Positions 11,738-24,550 are shown, counted from the first letter of the stretch. The stretch is 64,000 nt of DNA from Symsagittifera roscoffensis (GCF_963678635.1 NC_087067.1:50338233-50402232); one strand, 5' to 3'. The notes: a model not told the origin generated them from the sequence alone. Program-made: numbers and translations.

Positions 11738-11925
11738 CTACTGGCTGATTCATTGCTGGCTGATTCATTGCTGGCTGATTCATTACTGCATTCATTGCAG
11801 GATTCATTGCTGGCTGATTCACTGCAGGATTCATTGCTGGCTGATTCACTGCAGGATTCATTACTGCCTGATTCATTGCAGGATTCATTGTAGGCTGATT
11901 CATTACTGGATTCATTGTTGGCAGA
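11738..11925 (-). repeat. coding repeat, (A/V)MN(Q/P)P units
   Basis: Irregular 15-18 bp units (GGCTGATTCATTGCT on the plus strand) encode MNQPAMNP-type runs of the left PGYYRP protein. They are absent from the right paralogue. Confidence 0.9.
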
Positions 11926-12119
11926 TTAGGTTGTTGTCCGCCAATTGGGCCTCCCTGTTGGTTTAAAGGGGCGTTTTGCATTGGCACTATGCCTGTCCGC
12001 GTGGGATCGATTGGTCTGTAGTAACCAGGGGTCGCTCTTGGGGGCTGAGGTGCACCTGGTGCTGCTGCTGCTGGCCGGATTTTACCAGCTGACCCCCCGG
12101 GCGCATTAAACCTCGACAT

Positions 12120-12330
12120 GATTTGAGCTCACACTTTAGTGTTTTTGTTTAATTTCAACCGCATTCAATCTTAGTTAGTTATCTAGTTGATGAAAATAAA
12201 AAATTGATTTAGAACTTTTGGAATAGCTATCAATGACTTTCATAATTTTTGGCGGGCATACGACACAATTTACATTGCTTTTTTTGCATCCGTCCAAACG
12301 AACATAATTAACCACATTTTTTCAACTAGA
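12120..12330 (-). promoter_or_regulatory. upstream region shared by the two PGYYRP genes (left copy)
   Basis: The sequence just 5' of the ATG matches the region 5' of the right copy (17300-17490). Shared blocks include TTCTTAGTTA-type, AGYTGATGA-type and TTTTTGGCGGG with the following ATAMGACAC. It may hold the promoter, but it may simply be part of the duplicated segment. I see no clear TATA box. Confidence 0.4.
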
Positions 12331-12518
12331 ACTACAGCGGTCCTTCCTATTATAGCCCCTCCGGCTTTTTTCCAGTTTCCTAACCCCCCTCGCGAAAAAC
12401 AAAATACAGCTGTTCAAAAACTGTTCACACGTCATTTAGCATGTTATAAACTTTGTAAAAATTGTTCACCTGTTCACGCTGACAAGTTTCAATAGTTTTT
12501 AACATGAAAAGTCTCCAG

Positions 12519-12791
12519 TGCAGTCCCCCAGCTAAATATAGCCTCACAGTAATAGTAAGACCACAGATTGGGCTCTATATATTTTTTGTTACTAGGTTAG
12601 GGGAAGGAGGAAGGGGGCTCATTTTCAGTTCCCCCCGCTTTGGTTTTTTGAAATTCATTAAGTTTAAGGGAGGAACTGGAAAAGAGCCCCCCTCCTCCTT
12701 CCCCCAGCCTAGTAACAAAAAATATATAGATCCAAAACGGTGGTCTTACTATTATGGTGAGGCTATATTTTGCGTGGGGTGACTGGAACAT
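12519..12791. mobile_element. foldback element with arms of about 120 bp
   Basis: The left arm (from CCAGTGCAGTCCCCC) pairs with the right arm (ending GTGGGGTGACTGG) over about 120 bp with few mismatches. Both arms contain AATATAGCCTCAC, AATAGTAAGACCAC and TATATATTTTTTGTTACTAGG. The loop is about 30 bp. Each arm carries the GGCTC-TTTTCCAGTTCC motif, so this is a foldback member of the GAGCC family. It has no coding capacity. Confidence 0.85.
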
Positions 12792-15700
12792 TATGGGTAA
12801 GTCTTTTGTTCACTTGTCCAAGAGCAGGACTTTGTTGCCATGCCCGGAGACAAAATATAATACTTTTTCTCAATTTTGATTGATCAAAGCCCATTTAAAA
12901 TGACTTTTGATGTTCTAAATTGTAACAACACTTATCAGCGTGCGCTAGTGAACAAATTGTGGCTCTTTCTTCTGACCCTTCCCTCCCCCAGCTACAATTT
13001 TTTTTACATTTTTACAAGTAAAATAATTGATCACATTGTCCAATTGTCATGAAAAGTGACACGCAGACTGATTTATTTATGACAAACATCTATGCTTTTC
13101 ATCGGTAACCTTATAAATCCACCATTGATGCAGATGGGAAATGGTGGAACAGAAAAAAAAGCCGAAATTATTACGTGTAAAAATGTTTCCACTTTTAAAA
13201 AGGAAACATTTTTTAAAATTAACATTACCATAGGAAACATATTTGACCAACTTTATATTTTGAGTAAGAGAGGATGAGTAAAAACAGGAAAAGAGACAAA
13301 AAATGATATGTAGTCTAATCTAATTGAGCTAAGACAAACATGTTTGGTCATCATAAAAAAAACCACTACTTATGCTATAAAAGTGAACTTATATGAGAAG
13401 GGGGAAAGGTTGAGAGAGAGCCGGGATTTTCTATATTTATAGCTGTTTTACCTCTTAATATGATAAATGCCTGACATTACCATACAAAGTTTGATGAAAA
13501 TAATCTGGTCAAAGAGTTAGTCTCTTCAACATTCTTAAAAACTAACTGAAGAAACTGACAACGCTAAACTACTTTTTCAAACTTCAAATTTAAATGTGGG
13601 GGATAGATTCTTGAAGCATTAATGATCAGGGCATCTAGGCTAACGAAAGGAAAAACTCCATTTGATCGGTGCGTAATTTTACGAGAAGGTTACTCTTGGT
13701 AAATGGATTGTCAAATGGTTACCTAGCGTTTTCTTCTCTCAACATTTTAGTCTGGTTGACAGAACCCTATGCTATGTCCGTCGGATTTCAGTTTTTCTGA
13801 GGTGGATATTATCGGAGTAGCCGTCTTCGACACTGTCATTTCAAAATGAGAACATATTAATGCAGATAAGACTGATGAACGTAAATTCCAAATAAACGAA
13901 CAAAAAGCGTCATATAATGAAGGTCTGGAGGGTTGAAAGACATCGCGAGAAGTCTTCATTTTACACTGAATAAACTTGATAATTTTTGAGTTACTAAATG
14001 ATTTGAACTCATGGCTAGTAAAACAAAAAACTTGGTCAAATTGAATTGAATTAGGCATCCCATGAAAAAAAATACGTTGAATTCTACCAAAGTCTGAATA
14101 ATTGGAAAACCTGTGTATTCAAAGGAAAATGTAACTTTTAATGACACAAGATAAATCTAATAGATCTGCAAAATCGAAATCCATTTCTTCGCGTGGTTCA
14201 GATTAAGATCCACAGTTTAGGTCCTTCATGTCTTGATCGGACGTATGGGTCTCCCAGCTTCAGTTATGAAAGACATTTTGCTAAGGAAAACTGATAGGGC
14301 TTTCAGAATCGACTTGAATGTTTAGGCAGTCTTATTTTTTTTGTTTCCCAGTGAGCTGTTAATGACTTTCTTGGGTTCATTTCCAAACTCATTGTAGAAA
14401 GTCGTAACAATTCGTGCGGCCGACTCCACAACATTGGCTATGTACATGATCTTTATTTACATCGGAGTGATCCGAAGAGTCTCCTCTTCTGGGCTACTTA
14501 CAGTTTGACTACAGTTTTTGGTGAAATGGGTGTTGTATTTTAAGGTTTGACAATTAGCAAATTTCATAGTAAACAGATTGGGTAAGATCCTATGGGAAAT
14601 ATTCCCCCGAATTTCATACATGAATTACCCTCTCCATGTTCAGTGTAGGTTCTCTCGCGACCTTAAAGCAAATTTTGCAAGAGTCAAGTGTTCTGACGAT
14701 TCTCTATCTTTTGTTTTCTAATCAAACGCGTATTAATGTTACGTTATTATTTCTTGCGAAGGTTCCGTTAGTTTTTGGACGAAAACAGCCATAAGAAAAT
14801 CTCAAAAATCTTCAAATGATATGCGCAAAACTTTCGACTTAGTGATTTCTTGGCTGAAAAAACCTCGCGTTGGTTCCGCGGGAAAAGTACAGCATAAATA
14901 TTTTGGATTTCTTATGTAAGACTTAAAAAACATTCAGACTTGCTTAAAAATCTGACAACACGGCAAGATTTGCATTGTTTGAGAATTAAAAAAATATTCA
15001 ACGTTTCAACAAACAGTACTCCGTTATGTAAAAAAAAAACATATATAAAATTCAAACAGTTCGAAAAAATCACCGCAAAAAATAAAAGAGTATCAATCAA
15101 ATCCATGTTACCATGCTTTTGATAACGGACACCGAACTACGAGTGCCTCTAAGATACCAGCTATTATTTCTCACGCAATCAAGCTGGATCAAGCAAAATA
15201 ATCCTTCTCTATAGAACCGGTATTGAATCAAATTTGAAACTGCTGTGCGACTGTGTCATCTGTCAAAACGAAAATAACGAGAGGTCAAAAAGTATTTGGT
15301 ATAACACTGGCGGAAGGCTGCACATTTCGTGCACCCAGTTACGAAACACGGCGGCTATAATACCTCTAAGGTAGAAAAGTCTCTAATGAGACACCTGAAA
15401 ACGGGCTTTGTTGGCTTAATGGTGTTCTCCCGAACGATTCTAATTTGTATTTATAAATTTTTATAAATAACTTTGTAACTAGATATCGTTTGGAAACAAT
15501 TTATTATTATTATTATAAAAACAAACGTGGATTTTGAAAGGAAACGACCATACAAGCGACGAATGAAACGACACGTGACTCAACGAAATGTTAGGTCGCA
15601 TACCATTTTCAGTATTTACTTGTCATCAATGCCCCTTTCATCTGTCAATAACATCGGAAATTACAATTTGTACAGATGTATATCTATAACAATTCTCGAG

Positions 15701-16396
15701 CCAACATCGCAGAACTTTGAAAAAAGAAAGAATCTTACCTAATCAACCTAGGAAATTAATTATACAGACTAATAAAGCCACGACAAAAATGTTTAGTCTT
15801 GATACTCAACCTCATAAAACGACTGGTTACACATATATATTGAAGCTCGTGTGAGGTGGGGGAAAAGGAAAAAGAGCCCATCACGCTTTTAGCCATAATA
15901 ACAGGAACAACAACTATTAAAAAAGAGAATTTGAAAGGTGCGGGGATGAATCGGACAGGAGCAGCCTTGTTTGGATCCCAAAATTTACTCTGCGTGGAGA
16001 AAAACGGTCTGCATTTTGCCATTCAGACTCAAAGTGGCTTTTTTTCTTTTTCAGTTTTCAATTTTCATTTAAATCGGATAAGACGAATAATAATTTTAAT
16101 TGAAAAAAAATCGCAGGTGTAATAAAAGCCCAGTTTAAAACATTGGAAGTCGTTTTAAACTGTCTTTTCTAAATCTAAATTCAGACAAAAAAAGAGGGGA
16201 GGGGGACTGAAATAGAACAAGGATATTTACACAATTTTTGTAATAATTGCAAATTTAACCTAAAATAGTGAGTGTTTCAGGGCCTTTCACAGTATAGCCC
16301 AGACAGTAATTTTTCTATTTGGGAGATCTATAAACCACTGGAAAAATTTTAATGGAAAAACGTATAATTTGAACGCGAAAACATAGAACACGATCT
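12792..16396. other. spacer between the two PGYYRP genes
   Basis: I see no convincing gene. It has GAGCC-family pieces near 12960-13430 and 15810-15900. A 41-codon minus-strand frame (14447-14322, starting MYIANVVESAARIV) and a 103-codon one (14058-13747) are open but match nothing I know. The rest is AT-rich. Confidence 0.45.
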
Positions 16397-16402
16397 TTTA
16401 TT
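16397..16402 (-). terminator. candidate poly(A) signal of the right PGYYRP gene
   Basis: AATAAA on the minus strand, 42 bases after the stop, within a 3' block (AACATAGAACACGATC) shared with the left copy. In the left copy the matching bases are a run of T, so the hexamer is lost there. Confidence 0.55.
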
Positions 16403-16444
16403 CGGCAGTTATTTTAGTTGGGACAACCTGGAAACTTAAGCCTT

Positions 16445-17299
16445 CTATGCCTCCTCAGTTGGATCAGCCATCGGTTGCCAGTAAAACGCGCGATGATCTA
16501 GAGCGGATTCACCAGCCTGGTTTCGCACCGTTAAATCCAGCGGCGGGGGTCTGTGCCCTCTTGGAAGTCTAGGTCTAGGTGGCCCTGGTGGAGATGGTTC
16601 GACAGTGACTCGATCTGGGTAGTCAATGGGTCGACCAGTTTCAAATATACCGTCAAGATGAGTCTCATATACTATTGCTGGAAACTCTCCCGTAAACTGA
16701 AAAACGTCTTTTTGGCCATTTGTCATGCTTGGTGGGGCATCGAACAAGTTTTCTTGGAATTTCAAAGCTTCATCGTAAGCTTGAAAACGTGGACCACAAT
16801 GTTTGCCCAATCCTCTGTCCCATTCTTGTCCTCCAATCCATGGTGCGGGACCCGTATCTTCAACCGCTCCACCAGTCTCTGCAGTCTCAGTTGTTGGACA
16901 GAGGCCAGGAACTCCGCCTGACATATCAAAACCAGGTCCGCTTGCAGTTATAGGCGGCATGTCAGAGACATCGATTCTTGCAGACCCGCTTGGAGCTATG
17001 GGTGACATTTCCGGGATATCGAATCCCCCGGGCCCATTCGGAGCGATAGGTGACACGTATGAGTGTCGTCTGCCAACTGAACCTTCCTGTCGGAATCGAG
17101 AGGACTCTGGAGTTGCTCCTGAGAGGCTGTCATCTGTTATACTGCTAGGAGCATTTTGCATTGGCACTGTGCCTGATTGTCCGGGATCGCTTGGTCTGTA
17201 GTAACCAGGAGTCGCTCTTGGTGACTGATGTGCACCTGGCGATGGAATAGACATGTTGTCATCAGCCGACCACACTCTGGGCTCATTGAACCTCGGCAT
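16445..17299 (-). CDS. PGYYRP low-complexity protein, right copy, intact
   Basis: A single uninterrupted frame of 284 codons, from ATG at 17299 to the TAG at 16445-16447. It starts MPRFNEPRVW and carries RATPGYYRPSDP at about 29-40. It then has a short Ser-rich linker, two or three PIAPSG/NG-type units, and a GPGFDMSGGVPGL block. A middle part absent from the left copy is richer in charged and aromatic residues (GQEWDRGLGKHCGP, then KDVFQFTGEFPAIV). The end (PRPRLPRGHRPPPLDL, then SALDHRAFYW) is shared with the left copy. I see no signal peptide, membrane helix or catalytic motif. The family is unknown to me; conservation of both ends over a variable middle suggests end-specific roles. Upstream and downstream flanks are shared with the left copy, so the two arose by segmental duplication. 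Confidence 0.8.
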   Translation of the reverse strand: MPRFNEPRVWSADDNMSIPSPGAHQSPRATPGYYRPSDPGQSGTVPMQNAPSSITDDSLSGATPESSRFRQEGSVGRRHSYVSPIAPNGPGGFDIPEMSPIAPSGSARIDVSDMPPITASGPGFDMSGGVPGLCPTTETAETGGAVEDTGPAPWIGGQEWDRGLGKHCGPRFQAYDEALKFQENLFDAPPSMTNGQKDVFQFTGEFPAIVYETHLDGIFETGRPIDYPDRVTVEPSPPGPPRPRLPRGHRPPPLDLTVRNQAGESALDHRAFYWQPMADPTEEA

Positions 17300-17490
17300 G
17301 ATTTTATTTCACACAGGTATTTTTGTTTGGTTTTTTCTCATTTATTCTTAGTTACTTATTTAGCTGATGATATAAAGAGTGATTTGGAGCTTTCAGTGAA
17401 TTTTCTTATTTTTGGCGGGTATAAGACACGTTTTCAATAGTCTTATTTTGCATTCGTGGATGCCAAACACAAATGACCAGATATTTTTCA
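17300..17490 (-). promoter_or_regulatory. upstream region shared by the two PGYYRP genes (right copy)
   Basis: This is the counterpart of 12120-12330. Homology starts at the ATG and fades after TTTTTCAACTTGAA. It is likely to contain the core promoter and 5' UTR if the genes are transcribed, but no single element can be named. Confidence 0.4.
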
Positions 17491-17499
17491 ACTTGAATT

Positions 17500-18300
17500 C
17501 CTTTCCCCCGCCAAATGGACTTCGACTTAACAAAATATGTCTCCTTTCCTTGCCACAGAGCAAACTTTTGCAAGTAAGCAGGCTCGGCTCTTTTTCCTTT
17601 TCCCCCCGGCTCTTTTCCAGTTCCCCCCCTTTCCAATTCAATTTTGAAAAGTCTATTCAACGTTGTCATAATGCAATGAAATTTGACGTGGTGAACAAAT
17701 CGACAATTCTGAAAAGATTTGTTCTTCATACTTTACAGCGTAACATCACGCATTTAGCCGTAAAAACACGTAAAACAAATATAAAACTCGGTATTTTGAA
17801 AGGGGGGAACTGGAAAAGAGCCTCCCCCCACCTCACTCAAACATGAATTTTATGGTCTAACGAGTGGTTTTACAAGGTTAATTATGAAGACCAAATATGT
17901 TTGTCATGGCCTAATTAGTCTGCATGTCAACTTTCATGACAATCTGACAAAGTGAACAGTAACTTCAAATATAAAAATTTGCAGATGGGGGGAAAAGGAA
18001 AAAGAGCCAACAATTGTAACTTGTAAATTTTGTATTATAGGCAAAACTTTTTTAAGCGAAAACTACCATTATCGTTCGAAAATTTTATGCGGGAAATTTT
18101 ATATTATCATAACTTTATAACTACAAGACAACGTTATATTATGATTTTACGAGGGTGGGGGAAACTGGGAAAGAACCCAACATTATCATATCGACTGGTT
18201 AGGCTTTATTGTTGGTCAAACGTTATCTTGAGAAAATACTACTAAAGCTATAAAGGTGAAGCAGGTGAAGATAAGGGAGAGGGAGAAAGAGCGGGGCTTT
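17500..18300. repeat. cluster of GAGCC-family repeats
   Basis: At 17580-17760 the modules of 10205-10465 appear inverted (GGCTCTTTTCCAGTTCCCCC, then GACAATTCTGAAAAG, then CGTAACATCACGCATTTA). At 17800-18010 there is a direct copy with TATGTTTGTCATGGCCTAAT and GGGGGGAAAAGGAAAAAGAGCC. A third fragment lies at 18150-18290. Confidence 0.7.
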
Positions 18301-21099
18301 TTTCTCTTCATAGTTTTTTTGTGATATCAAAAGCTCCCGCACTACGCAAGCTTCAACTTTAGGTTCAAAGTTTGATTTCCCTAGGTTTAATATCAGGGGC
18401 AGAATTATAAGGGTAGACGCTTACTACAAGGATTCAGCCGCCTGACTTCCATCTTATTTGAAACAACCGACCCTATAAAGATTTTAGAAAGCGCCCTGGC
18501 GCCAGTTTATGATAAGTTTGATGAGCGCGCCGAAACAACACCAACTTTTGACCAAACATTTGCGATACGTGTCTAAGAAGACATTAGTTTTCTTCCAACA
18601 TTTTGAAAACGATTCAAAATATTTTGTCAAAACAGTGAGCTTATTTTCGCCCCCAACCAAAACTTCAGATTTTCACAAATAAAAAACCCCACGTTAAATG
18701 AACTTCTATTTTGAAAGACCGATTTCACGTGTCATAACTCATAATGCAATCAATGTGGGAGAAAAAATACAAAAAAACTGTGACTAGGATAGGTATACTC
18801 TAAAAATTGCGGCTCTTTTCAACTTTAACACCACATTAGAATTTCAGTTTGGAGAAACTAATTTTACTAAGTCATAATGTAGTAAAGTTTTGCATGGTGA
18901 ACAATTTAACTATTGTGAACACATTTGTTCTTCATGCCTTACATCGTAACATCACGCAGTCAGCCATAATAAAACATAATACAATTGAGAAAATGGAAAA
19001 TTTTGAAATTTGGGGGGACAGTGGAAATCGAATCCAGTTTCATGGAAACCCGATCTGTGAAAAGTTTTCGAAACCCAATCGGGAGTCTCAGAGTCACTTT
19101 GGCGAGCAACAAAAAACGGCGTCATTGTCTCCTGAGTTTTATTAGAGAAACAGCTCTAACGGTCAAAAGCAAAGTTACCACCATAAACCAAGCAAACCCA
19201 TGAAACCAAGGACCCCAAAATTTTAACCAAACTTTTGAAAAAACAATAATTAAAAATTCAAAAATAATTCCCATAGTTAGAAAACTGAAAAACAAAAATC
19301 AATGTGAAAAAAATTCAAAAAAACCTAAACAAAAACAAATCAAACCAAACTGAAGTTGCGCCTCAGACTATACGACATCAATCAACACACAACTCATGTT
19401 TGAGGATTCACTGATGATAGGGCCGTCTTTTCTCTCTGCCGTCTCTCATTCTTGCCATAGAAAATGATGGACAGATCGCGTAGTTTTAGAATAGACCTAC
19501 CAGAAACAAACGTATTTCTAAACATACATACCAGAATGCATTATAATTAAGAAAGTTTACCCGACATAAGTCTTACAAGTGCTAACGTAAAAAACGGCAA
19601 GAACCCAATAAATTAGTCTTCCCAACATGCACATCACCTAATCCAATGCCTGAAAAGAAGATTACATTCAAATTATTCTTGATAAGGGTTTCCAAATGGC
19701 ACATTCGATATGACTGCTTGAGGGAATTCGGAACACATATTCCAAAACAACCCGCAGAATTCTCGATAAACAGAGGCGAAGTTCAATCACATAACCCTGG
19801 TCATTCCAAAATTTCCCAGCCAACCAACAAATCGATTATTTTGTGAACAGACAAAAATATGATATATGAAACGAATTCGTTAAAATCTATAATCACAGAG
19901 GCACAGGTCATAAACTGTAAAAAAAAAACGATCACGTCTCTGGCCAGTGAAAAAGCTGACGGATCAGTTGATGGTTCTAAAATCTATTCAATATTCTCAA
20001 TCAGCGATGAATTACATTTAACACCTTCGCACTTCTACTAAAGAGATATGCAGCCATTTTTGCTAATTAGAAAAAAATCGCAAAAAAATCCACCTTAACC
20101 GTCAAACAGTTCGTCTCAAAAAAAATGAACAGGAATGGCAAAACTTAAAAGATTGATAACCTCGACTTCGCTCACTTTCGCTCGGAAAGAAAGGCATTAA
20201 AAACCGGTCAGAATTTATATCGCTTTCTCTTATCGTTTCAATTTTTCCGCAGAAACCTCCCGATCCACAGCCCTCTTGTCACCAGTAGCCAATTGATCGA
20301 AAAAATGCAGCTAAACTGTTTTAATCTTATTTCAGAACACTAACACTTATATAGAAAATACAGATCAACAAACACTGACTTGAACCGAATAGCCACTGGC
20401 AGAAAGATTGGAATCGATCAACAAAGTCCACCGCAATGCAATCAAAAACCTTAGGTTCAATTGCAGCATCGGACTAAGTAGATCAAGGTATCGCGCTGCA
20501 TGATCTTAGAAAACCCTCAACTAGCAGCACATAAAAATGGATATTATAATTCCTTCATAGCAAGGAAAGATACTTTGAATTTGATGCAAAAACAACAAAC
20601 ACGCGTCAAACAAAACAACCTAGCCTAAATTATCTGCACGATTGACTTGAAAAACCGAACTTAGAACTCTCGGCAGACAAACCTTCATCGACCAGCAGAA
20701 GAATTTCGTTGAGGGAAGGGATGAAATATTAAAGAATAAAACCGAAGTCATTGTCGGAAAAAAATCCACTATGCAATAATCCAAAGTCTAGGGAACAAAC
20801 TTCGAGAAAATCCGTTCACTGAAAACATACCACAAGGATAAATAAACCCCTAAATCGCAAGCAGATACTTAAACAACACTTATTAAGTCGCACAATGGCG
20901 CATATTTCAACAGAACCGGACGCATAATATAAACAATTTTAATTATTTTTTAAAGCAAAAACTGTTTATTGAATTATAACAAATTTAGAAAAAATATAAT
21001 TTTCTCAAACCCTAATAAACCGTTGATATTAAAAACCAAAAATCTTTTTCCGAACTTAAGAAGGAGGAAATATAAGTTGGGAAAACTCGTATAAATCAT

Positions 21100-24000
21100 C
21101 TCGCATTAAGCATCTGTCGTATTGAACCTGACATGGTTTTTGTGAGTGCACTGTGGAAAAAAGTTCATGGCAAATTAAACATTTGAACAGCAGAGATGGC
21201 TCTAATTGAGCATAATTATATCTAAAAACACTACAACAACAGAAAAAACTCATGAAGAAGTTCTGAGAATTTTTTGTAAATACTTTTTAATTTTTATTTT
21301 TTAAAAAGCAATGTATATGAAAGATTTTAGTTCGATAAAATAAATTCGATGTGAGGTTTTCTTGTGGCACCAAATTTTGCGTGGGGAAAAAGGAAAATTA
21401 AAAAAATTGACTTTCAGAACTGTTAATTACCAAAACAAATATTTACAAAAAATTACTAGCTTTTTAAAAAAATTTTTTTTAAAAAACTACAGTTGGCAGG
21501 ACAAAAAATGGATGTCGCAAGCTAGCACCGAAGCTAGCTAGCTAGCAAGCTAAGTTGATATATAAATCCCATGAGAGTTTTATTTGTGGCACCTAATTTC
21601 GCGTGGAAAAAAATCAAATTATAAAAACTAAAACACACCCACTTTGTTTGTCCTTCGGAAATCTTAAAACCCAAAATAAATATATATTGAGGCCGAATGT
21701 GCTTTTAAAAAAATCACAGTTGGCCGGATAAAAAGGGATGTCGCAAACTAGAATCTTTGGGTGGTGAGAAAATTGAATCCCTAAGAGAATTCGCACTTAT
21801 ACGAGTCTTCTTGTTCTTTTCTTAATTAGAATTGGTCATGTAAGGGGTATAGTGATTTCTTCAAAATATTCCGACAAAACGGGCAAAGCAGAAAAACTTT
21901 GCCCAATAAAAATTGAGTATATAATTAGATTCAAGCGGAGATTTGTTAAGAAGCGAAGGCCCAATTCTCTTCGCTTACATTTGATACCAAGATATAAAGC
22001 AGGCATAGATCGAAGATATATATTGTCTATTCATCGACCTCGTTAAAAAACTATCAGCTAAGGCAACAATTATCGCTCAGGATGACCTGTCGATAGTTGA
22101 AAAAAAGAATTATTGCCTATTACAAATGATACCGATTGCTGCTTCACAAAAGAAGAACTTCAGATTCGAGCCTGATTAAAATTACATTAAAGGTGATTAA
22201 AACTACAAAAAGCTGCACATTGGGAAATTGTGATTATGACTTTTTTTCTCTTTCTTCAAAGCCTTAAGGAATATCAAAAAAAAATATACGCCCATTAAGA
22301 TGAAAATTTATAAATTAAAAGGTGTAAGAATGAATAAAATGAATTAGCTAATGATTCAAGATTTCTGATATAGCCCATATCGGAAATTAGCTTCCCTTTC
22401 ATAGGTCCACATTGGAAAACAGCTTGAAAATAGCCTGAAGTGGTTGTCTATGAGCACAGACAATTTTTTTTAAAAAAATTGAACAGTAGAAATGGCTCTA
22501 ATTTAATGGCGACAATAGTTATATCTAAGAACACTACAACAACAGAATTACCAATTACAAAATCATTTAAAAAGTTCTGAAAGACTTTTTTGTGATTTTT
22601 TATTTTTTTTTAATTTTTAAAAGAAAAACAATCTAATTGAAAGGGTTTCAGGTTAATATATACATCCCATGAGAGTTTTATTTGTGGCACCTAATTTTTC
22701 CTGGAAAAAAAATCAAATTATAAAAACTAAAACACACCCACTTTGTTTGTCCTTCGGAAATCTTAAAACCCAAAATAAATATATATTGAGGCCGAATGTG
22801 CTTTTAAAAAAATTACAGTCGGCCGGATAAAAAGGGATGTCGCAAACTACAACCTTTGGGTGGTGAAAAAATTGAATCCCTAAGAGAATTCACACTAATA
22901 CGAGTCTTTTTCTTCTTTTCTTAATTAGAATTGGTCATTTAAGGGGTATAGTGATTTCTTTAAAATATTCCGACAAAACGGGCAAAACAGAAAAACTTTG
23001 CCCAATAAAAATTGAGTATATAATTAGATTCAAGCGGAGAATTGGTAAGAAGCGAAGGCCCAATTCTCTTCGCTTACATTTGATACCAAGATATAAAGCA
23101 GGCATAGATCGAAGATATATATTGTCTATTCATCGACCTCATTAAAAAACTATCAGCTAAGGCAACAATTATCGCTCAGGATGACCTGTCGATAGTTGAA
23201 AATAAGAATTATTGCCTATTACAAATGATACCGATAGCTGCTTCACAAAAGAAGAACTTCAGATTCGAGCCTGATTAAAATTACATTAAAGGTGATTAAA
23301 ACTACAATAAGCTGCACATTGGGAAATTGTGATTATGACATTTTTCTCTTTTTTCAAAGCCTTAAGGAATATCAAAATAAATATACGCCCATTAAGATGA
23401 AATTTCATAAATTAAAAGGTGTAATAATGAATAAAATGAATAAGCTAATGATTCAAGATTTCTGATATAGCCCATATCGGAAAATAGCTTCCCTTTCATA
23501 GGTCCACATTGGAAAACAGCTTGAAAATAGCCTGAAGTGGTTGTCTATGAGCACAGACAATTTTTTTATAAAAAATTGACCAGTAGAATTGGCTCTAATT
23601 TAATGGCGACAATAGTTATATCTAAGAACACTACAACAAGAGAATTACCAATTACAAAATTTAAAAAAAAATTTTCTGAAAGTATTTTTGTGATTTTTTA
23701 AAATTTATTTTTTATTTTTAAAAGAAAAACAATCTAATTGAAAGGGTTTCAGGTTAATATATACATCCCATGAGAGTTTTATTTGTGGCACCTAATTTTG
23801 CGTGGGAGAAATTAAATTATAAAAAATTAAAACACACCCACTTTGTTTGTCCTTCGAAGCTCTTAATACCCAAAATAAATACATATTGTGACCGAATGTG
23901 CTTTAAAAAATTTACATTCGGCCGGATAAAAATAGATATCGCTAGAACTTTTGGACGGTGAGTGGGTCGAATCCCTGAGGATTCACACTGATACGAGGAT

Positions 24001-24550
24001 ACGTTCTTGTTCTTTTCGTAATTAGAATTGTACATTTAAAGGGTATAGTGCTGATTTAAATTATCCGGACAAAACGAGTAAAGCAACTGTAGTTTCAAGA
24101 GGAAAAATGGTAAGAAGGGAAAGCCCAATCCACTTCGCTTACATTTGATACGAAGATATAGATCACTGGTATAGATCGAAGTATATATGTCTATTCATTG
24201 ACCTGGTTAAAAACTATCAGCTAAGTCACTAATTGTCGTTCAGGACGACCTGTCGACAGTAGAAATAAGAACCATCGCCTGTCACAAATTGTCACAAATG
24301 ATAGCAAGTTACTTTTCGCTGCAGAACAACTTCCTGTTCGAGTAAAATTACCATGAAGGTGATACTATCATAAGCAGCACATTTGGAAATTGTATTTATG
24401 ATTGGTTACTGTTAGTTTAATTTTTAGATCATAAACAAAACAAAGATACTATCATAGAGATGAAAATCACTAAATGCAAAGAATGAATTAGATAATGAAT
24501 CAAGATTTCTGATATAGCCCCACATTGGAAAATAGCTTCCGTATTATAGC
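21100..24550 (+). repeat. tandem array of a 1.1-kb unit (three copies plus a fragment)
   Basis: The anchor CCCATGAGAGTTTTATTTGT recurs with ATGAGAG at 21571, 22669 and 23770, so the period is about 1.1 kb. Copies one and two are near-identical over their length; copy three is more diverged and shorter. A partial unit precedes them (21100-21560). Each intact unit has an open 64-codon frame (21852-22046, 22951-23145) whose few changes do not suggest a real gene. The segment TTTGTGGCACCTAATTTCGCG and the following AAAACTAAAACACACCC resemble the right part of another dispersed repeat (34937-35050). Confidence 0.9.

Larger units (their letters stand above)
10549..12119 (-). pseudogene. PGYYRP low-complexity protein, left copy, frame broken
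   Basis: Read from ATG at 12119. The start MSRFNAPGG and the block RATPGYYRPIDP match the right copy (16445-17299). A Met/Asn/Pro/Gln repeat follows (about 11738-11925), then a Ser/Gly-rich part. The first frame stops at 11385, but homology to the right copy (TDSLTG versus TDDSLSG) continues in another frame from about 11550. That frame runs through eleven 16-residue repeats, the shared MPPLTVSGP-like block and the shared end (PRLPTGHRPPPLNL) to a stop at 10549. The frame must change between about 11545 and 11580. The right copy has no intron there, so an indel is the simplest reading; a sequencing error or very short intron is possible. Without the break the product would be about 500 residues. 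There is no signal peptide, membrane segment or known domain, and its function is unknown. Confidence 0.65.

Noticed and set aside
15156-15430. GC-richer stretch suspected to be a transposase remnant
   Set aside because: No frame longer than a few dozen codons carries a recognisable motif on either strand.
21852-23145. Duplicated 64-codon frame (21852-22046 and 22951-23145)
   Set aside because: The frames lie in the tandem 1.1-kb unit and are not open over the matching part of the third copy; no recognisable domain.
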